A DNA stretch of 36,330 nt from JBEKLJ01 sp050010255 (GCA_050010255.1 JBEKLJ010000005.1:1-36330); one strand, 5' to 3'; shown: positions 7,529 through 14,990, counted from the stretch's first letter. Program-made: numbers and translations. Notes: generated by a model not told the origin, from the letters alone.

Positions 7529-8791
7529 ATGGTTTCCAACGTTTTCATCGACGGCCTCTTCGTTGCCGCCGTCACGCTGATCTGGTTCATGCTGGGCTAC
7601 CAGTCCCTGTTGTTCTTTCTCGGGCACCGGTACTACCGCCGTACCCGCCGCCGGAAGACGCAAGGGCCGCAGGTAGCCGACGCCGATCTGCCGGCGATCT
7701 CCGTGCTGGTGCCCTGCCACAACGAAGAGCGCGTCATCGCCCACACCATCCGCGCGCTCCAGGCGCTGGTGTACCCGGCGGACAAGCTCGAGATCCTGAT
7801 CATCGACGACGGCAGCACGGACCGGACCGCCGAGGTGGTCCGCGAGTTCTCCCGGGATCCGCGGGTGCGGCTCTGCGAGGTCCCCAAGCCGATCTCGGCG
7901 CGCGGCAAGTCCGGCGCGCTGAACTTTGGGCTCCGGCAGGCCTCCCACGGGGTGCTGGCCATCTACGACGCCGACAACATGCCCGAGCCTGGCGCCCTGC
8001 GTCCGCTGGCGGAGCACCTGGTCACCGACCCCACGCTCGGCGCCGCGCTCGGGATCTACCGCGCCTGGAATCGCCGGCGCGCCTGGCTGACCCGCTTTCT
8101 GAACATCGAAGGGATCGGGTTCCAGTGGATCCTCCAGGCCGGGCGCTGGATGCTGATGCGGCTGACCACGCTGCCCGGCACCAACTACGTCATCCGCCGC
8201 GACCTGGTCGAGCGTTTGGGAGGTTGGGATGAATCCGCGCTCACCGAAGACGCGGAGTTGAGCATCCGCGTCTATCAGGCCGGCTACTACATCCAGTTCG
8301 TGCCCGCCTCGGTCACCTGGGAGCAGGAGCCCGAGGGCCTGAAGGTCTGGTTCCGGCAGCGGCGGCGCTGGGTGCGTGGCTCCAACCACATCTTCCAGAA
8401 GTACGCTGGCAGCCTCCTCAAAACGCGGCCGCGGCGGATCGGTTGGGAGCTGCTCTACTCGCTCGCACTCTACTACCTGTTCTTCCTGGCGGTGGTCATC
8501 TCCGACGTGCTGTTCATCCTCAGCGCCTCCGGCCTGGTCCGCATCACCGTGCCTGGGCCATACAGCACCGTCTGGCTGTTCGCGTATTTGATGTTCGTCC
8601 TTCAGTTGGTCATCGCCCTGTCGTGCGAGCCGGGCGAGGACACGGGCATGAACATCCTGCTGACCTGCGTGATGTACTTCACATACTGCCAGCTCTGGAT
8701 CCCGGTGGTGGCGGTGGCGTTCTGGGACGATTTCGTCGCCCGCCGCGAGACCAAATGGGCGAAGACCGAACGCTATGAGGTCAACCCGTAG
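7529..8791 (+). CDS. Membrane GT2 glycosyltransferase (PgaC/BcsA-like processive synthase)
   Basis: 420 residues from ATG 7529, one base after the preceding stop. All hallmarks of a processive family 2 synthase are present: SVLVPCHNEE (58-67), the nucleotide-binding DDGSTD (93-98), DAD metal motif (147-149), TED (239-241) and QRRRW (277-281). An N-terminal membrane helix (about 8-31) and C-terminal helices (about 305-335, 348-366, 377-398) flank the cytosolic catalytic domain, the layout of PgaC/IcaA and NodC-like enzymes that polymerise and extrude a beta-linked polymer. No PilZ domain is present, so direct c-di-GMP control is not evident. Being coupled to a periplasmic deacetylase/glycosidase-like protein strongly suggests an exported, modified polysaccharide; sugar identity is unknown. 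The last 17 bases overlap the next gene. Confidence 0.85.
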   Translation: MVSNVFIDGLFVAAVTLIWFMLGYQSLLFFLGHRYYRRTRRRKTQGPQVADADLPAISVLVPCHNEERVIAHTIRALQALVYPADKLEILIIDDGSTDRTAEVVREFSRDPRVRLCEVPKPISARGKSGALNFGLRQASHGVLAIYDADNMPEPGALRPLAEHLVTDPTLGAALGIYRAWNRRRAWLTRFLNIEGIGFQWILQAGRWMLMRLTTLPGTNYVIRRDLVERLGGWDESALTEDAELSIRVYQAGYYIQFVPASVTWEQEPEGLKVWFRQRRRWVRGSNHIFQKYAGSLLKTRPRRIGWELLYSLALYYLFFLAVVISDVLFILSASGLVRITVPGPYSTVWLFAYLMFVLQLVIALSCEPGEDTGMNILLTCVMYFTYCQLWIPVVAVAFWDDFVARRETKWAKTERYEVNP

Positions 8792-9629
8792 GCTTCGCGC
8801 ACTGGCTCTCTGGGTCCTGCTCGCGGCGGGCTTCTACGTGGCTCTGCATCTCTATGCCGCCGGCCAGCTCTACTGGCCGATGCGCTACCCCGCGGGGTAC
8901 TGGCACGCGCAAGCCGGGCTGGACGCGCGGGATGTCTGGCTCAGGGCTTCCGACGGCGTCCGCATCCACGCCTGGTGGAAGGCGGCGCGGGAGGCGCGGG
9001 TGGCCACCTTGTTCCTGCACGGAAACGGCGGGAACCTCACGCATCGCGCGGACCACCTTCGCGAGATCGCGGCCGCGGGCTCGGATGTGCTCATCCTCGA
9101 CTACCGCGGTTACGGGAGGAGCGACGGAAGCCCCTCGGAGCGCGGCCTGTACGCGGATGCGGACGCCGGTTACACCTACCTGCTGAGCAGCGGCAAGCCG
9201 GTGGTGGTGCACGGCGAATCGCTGGGCGCCGCGGTCGCCGTGGACTTGGCGGTCCGCCGGCCCGCCGCGGGCGTCATTCTGGAGGCGCCCTTCACCTCGG
9301 TTCGCGACATGGCCGGCCTGGCGCTTCCGGTGCTGGGGCCGCTGGCCATCTGGGGCTACGACAACCACGCCAAGATCGGCCGCCTGCGGGCGCCGCTGCT
9401 GATCGTCCACGGCGACAGGGACTCGATCGTGCCGCTCCGCTTCGGCCAGCGGCTGTACGCGGCAGCGCCCCCGCCCAAGTCGCTGTGGGTCGTGCCGGGC
9501 GCCGGCCACAACGACATCGTGGACGCCGCGGGCCCCGCCTACCGTGAGCGGCTGCGCCGCTTCTACGACGCGATTGCGCCCGCCGCAGCAGTGCAGCCTA
9601 GCCCGACCTTCTCACACCGTTCGAAGTGA
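8775..9629 (+). CDS. Membrane-anchored alpha/beta hydrolase
   Basis: 284 residues from ATG 8775, overlapping the glycosyltransferase gene by 17 bases, so the two are co-translated. An N-terminal hydrophobic helix (about 8-28) acts as signal anchor and likely places the enzyme outside the inner membrane. The fold shows FLHGNGGN (oxyanion region, 80-87), nucleophile Ser149 in HGESLG, acid Asp216 (or Asp214) in HGDRDSIVP and His245 in GAGHND. This resembles the ABHD13/ABHD17-like serine hydrolase group (BEM46-type). In this operon a role in adding or removing an acyl group from the polysaccharide, or a general esterase role, is possible, but no substrate can be read from the sequence. The reading frame ends inside the inverted repeat at 9600-9774. 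Confidence 0.8.
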   Translation: MRSTRRLRALALWVLLAAGFYVALHLYAAGQLYWPMRYPAGYWHAQAGLDARDVWLRASDGVRIHAWWKAAREARVATLFLHGNGGNLTHRADHLREIAAAGSDVLILDYRGYGRSDGSPSERGLYADADAGYTYLLSSGKPVVVHGESLGAAVAVDLAVRRPAAGVILEAPFTSVRDMAGLALPVLGPLAIWGYDNHAKIGRLRAPLLIVHGDRDSIVPLRFGQRLYAAAPPPKSLWVVPGAGHNDIVDAAGPAYRERLRRFYDAIAPAAAVQPSPTFSHRSK

Positions 9630-9774
9630 GGCGCCGCGCGAGGCCGGTAGATTCAAGGCGCGCGACGGGGTGAGCCCGCAGGTCCGCAACGGATCGAGGA
9701 CTCACCCCGAGCGCAACGCAGAAGATGCCGGCCTCCCGCAAGCCGCAGCCGAAGGCGTGTGAGAAGGTCGGGCT
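9600..9774. repeat. Nested inverted-repeat element between convergent genes
   Basis: An outer pair, AGCCCGACCTTCTCACAC (9600-9617) and its exact complement at 9757-9774, encloses GAGGCCGG...CCGGCCTC and an inner pair GGGGTGAG...CTCACCCC. The pairs are correctly nested, so the whole 175-base element can fold as one interrupted hairpin. It covers the 3' end of the hydrolase gene and touches the stop codon (CTA at 9773-9775) of the convergent gene, so it could act as a two-way terminator. A third copy of the outer arm at 405-421 argues for a dispersed repeat or MITE-like remnant. Confidence 0.65.
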
Positions 9775-10276
9775 ACCGTGCCGGTCGCTCGCTGAACTCC
9801 GCCACGGGGCCGTCGAGCTCCTCGATGCGGATGGTCAGGTTCCGGCGCGCTTGCAGCACCTTCTCGGGCACCTCGAACCGCGCGGCGATCATCCGGTCTA
9901 TGGACTGGCCGGGCTTCACCTTGGTGCGGATCAAAAGGCACTCGTTGTACCTCTGTCCGAGCTGCGGGAAGTACTCGAAAAGCTTCGCCGCGTCCGCCTG
10001 CGCGATCACCATGCCTGCCAGCGGCTGGCCGGCCGGATCCAGCGCCGTCAACTCCACCTGCCGCACCACGAACAAGTAGTCGGAGGGGTTGCGCACGCGG
10101 AAGTCGATGATGGCGGCCGAGCTTCTCTCGTCGAGCGCGAGCGTCCGCACCTTCCCAATCGAGCCGGCCAGCTCCACGCGCGCGCCGCGCTGGGCATGGA
10201 CGATCAAGGCCACGACGATCGCCACCACCACCAGGCCGATCGCCACGAATGGCAGCAGCTTGAGGTAATGTTTCAA
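9773..10276 (-). CDS. Unnamed single-pass membrane-anchored protein
   Basis: 167 residues, read leftward from TTG at 10276-10274, with GGGAG a few bases upstream on the minus strand. An N-terminal hydrophobic helix (about 8-27, LPFVAIGLVVVAIVVALIV) is followed by a soluble beta-rich domain: 'AAIIDFRVRNPSDYLFVVRQVEL', 'DPAGQPLAGMVIAQAD', 'KVKPGQSIDRMIAARFEVPE'. The pattern of a strand pair, 'N-P-S-D-Y', and a 'P-G-Q' turn recalls immunoglobulin/LEA-like domains, but I do not recognise a named family. It starts 3 bases after the stop of the upstream permease gene, so the pair forms an operon; it may be an accessory to the permease or unrelated. Its stop codon lies in the inverted-repeat element. 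Confidence 0.7.
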   Translation of the reverse strand: MKHYLKLLPFVAIGLVVVAIVVALIVHAQRGARVELAGSIGKVRTLALDERSSAAIIDFRVRNPSDYLFVVRQVELTALDPAGQPLAGMVIAQADAAKLFEYFPQLGQRYNECLLIRTKVKPGQSIDRMIAARFEVPEKVLQARRNLTIRIEELDGPVAEFSERPAR

Positions 10277-10279
10277 TGC

Positions 10280-11437
10280 TCAGTCTCCCAGAAGTCTGCC
10301 GACCGGTTCCAGGCCTCCGACGTTGTCGCAGACGGCCTTGATGCCGGCCGTGAGCGGGATTGCCAGCATCAGGCCGGGGACGCCCCACAGCACGCTCCAG
10401 AACATCAGCGCCACCGTAACCACCACCGGGTTGAGGTGGACTCGCGGCCCCACGATCTTCGGATACAGGAGGTTCGCCGCCACCAGATGAAGCATGGCCG
10501 TCACGGTGAACACGAGGATGTAGGGGGCCAGCGTACTGTAGACCGTCAGCATGGCCATGAGCGGCGGAACCAGCGCCAGCGGCAGGCCGATATAGGGCAC
10601 CATGCTCAGAAAGCCGCTGATAGGCCCCACCAGCAGCGGGTACGGCAAGCGTAACGCCCAGAAGGCCACCGTGCTCGCGACCGCCATCAGCAGCCCCAGC
10701 ACGAAGTTGCCCACCACGAACGCGCGCACCATGGCGGCGATGCCGTCCAGGCTCTTCGACGCCATGACCCGCCCTTGACCTTGGAAGAGCTGGAGGAAGC
10801 TCCGCTGGATGTGGGCCCGCCAGCTCAGCATGAAATAGACCAGGAAGGGGATGAACGAGGCCATCAGCAACCACTCGTAAACCGGCCTGAGGTGCGAGTA
10901 GATGAAACCCACCAGCGGCGGTTGCTCGGACCGAATCCGTACCTCGGGCACCTGACCGGGCGCCGCAACCGCAGGCTGCGGTTCGCGAGCGAGGGGGCGC
11001 CGGGACACTCTGGGCGGCGGCGTTGGCTGCGGCGCCTGGTCGCGAAACCGCTTCGGCATCACCAGGTCGGAGACGGAGCGCTCCACCACTTCGGCCTTCG
11101 CCAGCACCTGGTTGACGATTTTGCCGACCCGCTCGCCGTACCTCGGCAAATCGTCGGAGAAGCCGGCCGCCTGCGTGTACAGGCCGAGCCCGACCAGGTA
11201 CAAGACGCAGATGCTGATGGCGCACACGACGAAGCTGGCCAGGCTCCGCGGCAGCCGCAGCCGCATCAGCAGCCCCACGAACGGATCCAGGATGAAGGCG
11301 ATGATCACGGCGACCGAGAGCGTTATCAAGAACGCCTGGCCGTAATACAACAGCGCGATCGCCCCGGCCAGCGCGATCAGGGACGCACTGATCCGGCCTG
11401 GCAGGTTCTCTCGGAGCGTGCGTGAAATCGTACTCAC
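10280..11437 (-). CDS. AI-2E family (PerM-like) membrane transporter
   Basis: 385 residues when started at the GTG (11437-11435), which has a good ribosome site (AAGGA) five bases upstream; a longer frame to 11530 lacks both homology and a ribosome site. The protein has a pair of N-terminal helices (IALAGAIALLYYGQAFLITLSVAVIIAFILDPF), a long polar region with a Pro/Arg-rich insert (about residues 140-180) and a C-terminal bundle with the conserved 'GPISGFLSMVPYIGLPLALVP' and 'YPKIVGPRVHLNPVVV' segments of the family. Members are inner-membrane proteins whose proven roles vary (autoinducer export for TqsA, Na+/H+ exchange in others), so the substrate is unknown. The Pro-rich insert is longer than usual. 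It is the first gene of a two-gene minus-strand operon. Confidence 0.88.
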   Translation of the reverse strand: MSTISRTLRENLPGRISASLIALAGAIALLYYGQAFLITLSVAVIIAFILDPFVGLLMRLRLPRSLASFVVCAISICVLYLVGLGLYTQAAGFSDDLPRYGERVGKIVNQVLAKAEVVERSVSDLVMPKRFRDQAPQPTPPPRVSRRPLAREPQPAVAAPGQVPEVRIRSEQPPLVGFIYSHLRPVYEWLLMASFIPFLVYFMLSWRAHIQRSFLQLFQGQGRVMASKSLDGIAAMVRAFVVGNFVLGLLMAVASTVAFWALRLPYPLLVGPISGFLSMVPYIGLPLALVPPLMAMLTVYSTLAPYILVFTVTAMLHLVAANLLYPKIVGPRVHLNPVVVTVALMFWSVLWGVPGLMLAIPLTAGIKAVCDNVGGLEPVGRLLGD

Positions 11438-11596
11438 CGAATTCCTTCCCGCGCGGGCAGCCGGCCCCGCACGGCCGCCGCTCTCACGGCGGAGAGCCGC
11501 GTATCCCAGCCCGCTGGAAGGGGCCGGCACGCCGCTGGCGGGAGACTATGGCGCCCGCGGGCGTATTGTCAACCGCTACTCTAACATGGCGGGCCG

Positions 11597-11602
11597 TATA
11601 AT
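11597..11602 (+). promoter_or_regulatory. Perfect -10 box upstream of ruvX
   Basis: TATAAT lies 33 bases before the TTG start of ruvX, giving a leader of about 27 bases. No convincing -35 box is found at 16-18 bases; TTGTCA (11566-11571) is too far (25 bases). Supported by the exact -10 match in otherwise G+C-rich DNA. Confidence 0.4.
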
Positions 11603-11635
11603 GAAATTGCGCACAGCGCGTGCGCAGCGACCGTT

Positions 11636-12091
11636 TTGGCACCCTTCGGCACAGGAAGGATCCTCGCCCTGGATGTGGGCCAGCGCCGCATTGGGGTCGC
11701 CGTCAGCGATGAGCTCGGCCTCACGGCGCAGGGTCTGGAGACGATCGAGCGAAGCCGCACCCGCGAGGACTACGGTCGCCTCTCGCGCCTGGCCGCCCAG
11801 AAGGGCGCGGTCATGATCCTGGTCGGCAATCCCATCCACATGAGCGGCCGTGAAGGCCGGCAGACGGAGTGGGTGCGCCGGTTTGCCGCCGGCCTGGCGG
11901 CGCGAAGCGGTCTGCCGGTGGAGCTGTGGGACGAGCGGCTGACGACCGCCGAGGCCCAGCGCGTCCTGCGTGCGAGCGGCGTCAGCCTCCAGAAGCGCAC
12001 GCGCGCGGTGGACCGGCTGGCGGCCGTGATCCTGCTCGAAAGCTACCTGGATGCTCGATCGACGAGCGACGCCACGGAACGGGAGGAATGA
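11636..12091 (+). CDS. ruvX: RuvX/YqgF family nuclease (pre-16S rRNA / Holliday-junction-type)
   Basis: 151 residues from TTG 11636; the only other starts between the upstream stop (11582) and the domain are rare codons. The RNase H-like fold is clear: RILALDVGQRRIGVAVSD with Asp13, 'ILVGNPIHMSG', 'LWDERLTTAEA' with the conserved Glu, and 'DRLAAVILLESYLD' with the final acidic residue. The family trims the 5' end of 16S rRNA in E. coli (YqgF) and shows junction resolution in other bacteria. The common family motif G-x-P-(x)-(N/H)-M-(D/S)-G appears here as GNPIHMSG. The stop TGA (12089-12091) overlaps an ATGATG that starts mltG, an arrangement (ruvX-mltG) that is common in many bacteria. Confidence 0.92.
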   Translation: MAPFGTGRILALDVGQRRIGVAVSDELGLTAQGLETIERSRTREDYGRLSRLAAQKGAVMILVGNPIHMSGREGRQTEWVRRFAAGLAARSGLPVELWDERLTTAEAQRVLRASGVSLQKRTRAVDRLAAVILLESYLDARSTSDATEREE

Positions 12092-13113
12092 TGCTGCGCC
12101 GGCTGGCCGCGGTTCCTTTGATCCTGATCGCTTTGCTTCTCATCGCTATGTATTCCACCCAGGTGCCCTACGCGGGCTTCCGCCAGCCGGTCTATGTGGA
12201 CATTCCGAGGGGCACCGGAAGCCGGGGCATCGCCGCGCTGCTGGAGCGGAACGGTGTTATCCGGTACCGCTGGCAGTTCCTGCTAGCGCGCGTTCTGCGG
12301 CCGCGGGTCACGCTGCAAGCCGGCGAGTACTTGTTTGAGCAGCCGGCCAGCCCCTGGCGTGTGCTGGAGCGCCTGGCGTACGGAGACGTCTTCTACCATG
12401 AGCTGGTGGTCCACGAGGGCGACAACACCTTCGACATCGCCGCGGCGCTTGAAGCGCAGGGCATCCTGCCGGCGGCCGCGTTCCTGGAAGCCTCCCGCGA
12501 CGCCAGCCTGGTCCGCGACCTCGACCCGGGCGCACCTTCGCTGGAGGGTTACCTTTTCCCGGACACGTACTGGGTCACGCGCCGCACGACGCCCGCACGG
12601 CTGTGCCGCATGATGACCGGCCGCTTCCGCAGAGCCTGGCGCGAGCTGGGCTCACCCAAGGCCGGCATCCACGACACGGTCACGCTGGCCTCGCTGGTGG
12701 AGGAAGAAGCGAAGCTGCCCCAGGAGCGGCCGCTCATCGCCTCTGTGTTCCTCAACCGGCTGCGGGCCGGCGTGGCGCTCCAGTGCGACCCGACGGCCAT
12801 CTACGCGGCGCTGTTGGAGGCCCGCTACCGCGGCGCGATCCACCGCTCCGATCTGGACCGCCGGCAGGCCTACAACACTTACCAGTACCCGGGCCTGCCG
12901 CCGGGGCCGATCGCCAACCCCGGCCTGGCGTCGCTAAGGGCGGCGCTCCACCCGGCCCAGACGGATTACCTCTACTTCGTCCTGCGGGCCGACGGTTCCG
13001 CCAGCCACCAGTTTTCCTCGAACTTGGCCGAGCACACCCGCGCGGTCCAGGAGTACAGGCGTGAGCTCCACAACCAGGCCCAGCAAGCGCACGGCGCTGC
13101 GCGCGTACGTTGA
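12091..13113 (+). CDS. mltG: Endolytic murein transglycosylase MltG
   Basis: 340 residues from ATG 12091 (MLRRLAAVPLILIALLL); an ATG three bases earlier (12088) is also possible, but GGAGG at 12082-12086 is better spaced for 12091. MltG cuts nascent glycan strands at the outer face of the inner membrane and helps end glycan elongation. One N-terminal membrane helix (about 5-22) is followed by a LysM-like region and the YceG catalytic domain: 'EGYLFPDTYWV' (152-162), 'LASLVEEEA' with catalytic Glu204, 'IASVFLNRLRAGVALQCDPT', and 'YNTYQYPGLPPGPIANPG' (261-278). All key motifs are intact and length is normal. It overlaps ruvX by one base and the next gene by 53 bases. Confidence 0.94.
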   Translation: MLRRLAAVPLILIALLLIAMYSTQVPYAGFRQPVYVDIPRGTGSRGIAALLERNGVIRYRWQFLLARVLRPRVTLQAGEYLFEQPASPWRVLERLAYGDVFYHELVVHEGDNTFDIAAALEAQGILPAAAFLEASRDASLVRDLDPGAPSLEGYLFPDTYWVTRRTTPARLCRMMTGRFRRAWRELGSPKAGIHDTVTLASLVEEEAKLPQERPLIASVFLNRLRAGVALQCDPTAIYAALLEARYRGAIHRSDLDRRQAYNTYQYPGLPPGPIANPGLASLRAALHPAQTDYLYFVLRADGSASHQFSSNLAEHTRAVQEYRRELHNQAQQAHGAARVR

Positions 13114-13549
13114 CCAGCGGCGCCCGCCCGCGATCGGCGCGGCCGAATGGGTCGAGTTGTCTTCGCTGCTGGCCCCGGTGACGGAGGGCTATCTTCGCAA
13201 GCTGGTCCGGGAGGCCGGTCTCCCCATGGCGCCCCTGGTCGAGGGCGTCCGCCAGGATTCGCTCCAGGATCTGGAGCGAACCTTGCTGGCGCTGGAGCGC
13301 GAGTACGAGGCCGCATCCGAGGCCGCCGAGCGGACACGCACGAAGAGCATCCGGCGCGCCGTCATCAGCGCCAAGGATCACGCACGCTTCGCGCTCGCCC
13401 GGCTGGCCCCGGAGAAGCGCGCCCAGCGCGAAGAGATGATCCTGTGGATGACAACCTGGCTGGAGAACCCGGGCGCCTTCCCCGCTTGGGTAGAGTTGCG
13501 CAAGAAGGCGCGCGCCGGCCCCGCCGGCGGCGTCGCAGCCGAGGCGTGA
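13061..13549 (+). CDS. Unnamed protein overlapping the end of mltG
   Basis: 162 residues from GTG 13061, which overlaps the last 53 bases of mltG in another frame; GGAG lies nine bases upstream. Starting downstream would remove the conserved-looking N-terminus, though no other good start exists before the first helices. The protein is mostly helical: 'GAAEWVELSSLLAPVTEGYLRKLVREAGLPMAPLVEGVRQDS', then a heptad-like stretch 'LERTLLALEREYEAASEAAERTRT' and a Trp-containing end 'WMTTWLENPGAFPAWVELRK'. No membrane helix, Cys pair or catalytic motif is seen. Codon use matches the neighbours. I recognise no family; likely cytoplasmic and co-translated with mltG. Confidence 0.75.
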   Translation: MSSTTRPSKRTALRAYVDQRRPPAIGAAEWVELSSLLAPVTEGYLRKLVREAGLPMAPLVEGVRQDSLQDLERTLLALEREYEAASEAAERTRTKSIRRAVISAKDHARFALARLAPEKRAQREEMILWMTTWLENPGAFPAWVELRKKARAGPAGGVAAEA

Positions 13550-13605
13550 TGCCGATTGCGGCGCGCCGCGCCGCGTTCGTGTCAACATCGAATGAGGAGA
13601 CCATC

Positions 13606-13923
13606 GTGACCGAGACCTACACCTATGCGGAGGACCTCATCCAGCAGGCCCGGGTTCCCGAGAACGGCATCCTGAGCCAGACCCTCCAGAACGACGACCG
13701 CACCAAGGTCATCCTGTTCGGCTTCGCCGCCGGGCAGGAGCTTTCCTCGCACACTGCGTCCTGCCCGGCGACGCTGGTGTTCTTGAAGGGCGAGGCGACG
13801 CTGCGCCTGGGCGCGGATACGCACGCAGCCCGCCCCGGAACGTTCGTCCACATGCCGCCCAAGCTCGAGCACGGCATCCAGGCCAGGACCGAGGTAGTCA
13901 TGCTCCTGACCATGCTGAAGTAG
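13606..13923 (+). CDS. Small single-domain cupin protein
   Basis: 105 residues from GTG 13606, which has GAGGAG (13594-13599) six bases upstream; the frame stays open to an ATG at 13549 but those 19 codons look non-coding. The core is a cupin barrel: 'KVILFGFAAGQELSSHTASCPATLVFLKGEATLRLG' followed by 'PGTFVHMPPKLEHGIQARTEVVMLLTMLK'. Possible metal ligands are the His in SSHTA and the His residues of HMPPKLEH; the usual second His/Glu of motif 1 is not evident, so the metal site may be incomplete. Such small cupins act as dioxygenases, isomerases or ligand sensors; no specific substrate can be given. It follows the preceding gene by 56 bases and probably shares its transcript. Confidence 0.8.
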   Translation: MTETYTYAEDLIQQARVPENGILSQTLQNDDRTKVILFGFAAGQELSSHTASCPATLVFLKGEATLRLGADTHAARPGTFVHMPPKLEHGIQARTEVVMLLTMLK

Positions 13924-13939
13924 AGGACGGAGACCGCGC

Positions 13940-14089
13940 TTGAAGAAGCCCAAGCCGATCACGCTGAAGCGTTCGGAGATCCGCAAGAGCGTCCGCAAGC
14001 CCATGCCGAAGCCCGCTCAGACGCACGCGGACAAGCGGCGCAAGAAGCTCCAGCGGATTATCGACGCCGAGGTGCACACACAGCCTTGA
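13940..14089 (+). CDS. 49-residue Lys/Arg-rich small protein
   Basis: A short frame from TTG 13940 to TGA 14087-14089 that starts 16 bases after the cupin gene, with GGAG upstream. The product begins MKKPKPITLKRSEIRKSVRK and carries about 17 Lys/Arg in 49 residues. Codon third positions are almost all G or C, the pattern of the real genes around it, so it is unlikely to be a chance frame. The composition fits an RNA- or ribosome-binding microprotein, but no family is recognised. It is probably the last gene of the ruvX operon. Confidence 0.6.
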   Translation: MKKPKPITLKRSEIRKSVRKPMPKPAQTHADKRRKKLQRIIDAEVHTQP

Positions 14090-14222
14090 GGCCGGGCGGC
14101 GCCAGCCCGAGTGTTTCACCACTATCGTAGCGAGGCGCGATCAGAGGGCTCGAGATACAAGGCAGGCGCTTCGGTGCTGCGGCTTAGCCGCGACCCGGAG
14201 GAAACGGTGTCTCGCCGCTATG

Positions 14223-14900
14223 CTAGGCGAGCTTTCGCCGGCGGATCACGCCGAGAAGGCCCAGGCCCAACCCGATCAACAGCAGGCTCGCGGGCTCGGG
14301 CGTACGAATGTCGGTCACGTCGAAGCGTGCGCCGACGGGGTTCGGGCCACCATTACAGTCCGGGCACGGCTCATTGTGGACGTGGATGTCCAGCGTGTTC
14401 AGGCCAGACTGAAAACCGCTGCTGATCGTGAACGCATGCAGCGTATGGTAGTCCGTCACACCGAGCGCCCCGACGCCGGTGTCCCCACCGTTCAACGCGA
14501 TTTCCACTCCCTGGTTATCAGTGGACCACAGGCCGCTTACGATCAGAGAGCCCGGGTCCACGCCGCTCACCGTGAAGGTGGTGCGGAAGATGTAGTCCCC
14601 GTCCGGATCCGCTGTCAATCCCGTGTAGTCTGCGTGCGGGGCGATCCACGCCGAGCTGGGGTCATTCGCAGCCCAAGCGCCGGGATAGCCGTTGTTCACA
14701 ACAAAGTAGGCCTCACCCAGGCTGGTCCAGATGGAACCGTTGTAGTACAGGACTTCCCAAGACTGGTCTTGCCCAGCGACCAGGTTTATCCCCGTGTTGT
14801 TGAGGTCGAGCGGAGCCGCGACAGCCGTTCCGGCCAGCAACAGCATTAAGCCCGCCAGGGCGGCGACAAGAAACCCCCGGCGCACAAGTAGATTCCTCAT
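14223..14900 (-). CDS. PEP-CTERM sorting-domain protein
   Basis: 225 residues read leftward from ATG at 14900-14898, with GGTGA just upstream. The N-terminus is a classical signal peptide (about 1-28, ending GTAVA-A). The mature part is beta-rich with Gly, Asn and Asp, including 'YIFRTTFTVSGVD', 'NQGVEIALNGGD' and a 'CPDCNGGP' loop, and resembles carbohydrate-binding beta-sandwich domains of this class. The C-terminus carries the tripartite sorting signal: PEP-ASLLL, a hydrophobic helix and RRRK. Such proteins are cleaved by an exosortase and released or attached to exopolysaccharide. No exosortase gene is in the window, but the exopolysaccharide locus at the right edge fits the usual genomic company. 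It is single-gene; the SDR gene upstream ends 90 bases away. Confidence 0.88.
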   Translation of the reverse strand: MRNLLVRRGFLVAALAGLMLLLAGTAVAAPLDLNNTGINLVAGQDQSWEVLYYNGSIWTSLGEAYFVVNNGYPGAWAANDPSSAWIAPHADYTGLTADPDGDYIFRTTFTVSGVDPGSLIVSGLWSTDNQGVEIALNGGDTGVGALGVTDYHTLHAFTISSGFQSGLNTLDIHVHNEPCPDCNGGPNPVGARFDVTDIRTPEPASLLLIGLGLGLLGVIRRRKLA

Positions 14901-14950
14901 GATGTCACCAGTAAAGCCGTTCTGCCCTTCATTGTCAATACCTTAAGTTC

Positions 14951-14990
14951 CGAAACGGTACTACGCGCGGCCTACTTTCGTAATAGTACT
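14951..14990 (+). promoter_or_regulatory. Two CGNAANNGTACT motifs upstream of the PEP-CTERM gene
   Basis: CGAAACGGTACT (14951-14962) and CGTAATAGTACT (14979-14990) lie 28 bases apart on the plus strand, 50-90 bases upstream of the minus-strand PEP-CTERM start. Both match CGNAANNGTACT exactly. A similar string sits at 3547-3558 and another, on the minus strand, at 30197-30208. A regulator site is one explanation. TTGACA (14933-14938, minus) with TTTACT 17 bases on is a possible promoter, but would make the mRNA nearly leaderless. Confidence 0.35.

Noticed and set aside
9618..9756. A tRNA or other structured RNA gene inside the 9600-9774 element
   Set aside because: The nested pairs do not give a cloverleaf, and no anticodon arm or conserved T-loop bases were found.
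14901..14940. TTGACA-17-TTTACT as the PEP-CTERM promoter
   Set aside because: The -35 box is perfect, but the -10 is weak and the predicted start is only about 3 bases before the ATG, which would remove the visible ribosome site.
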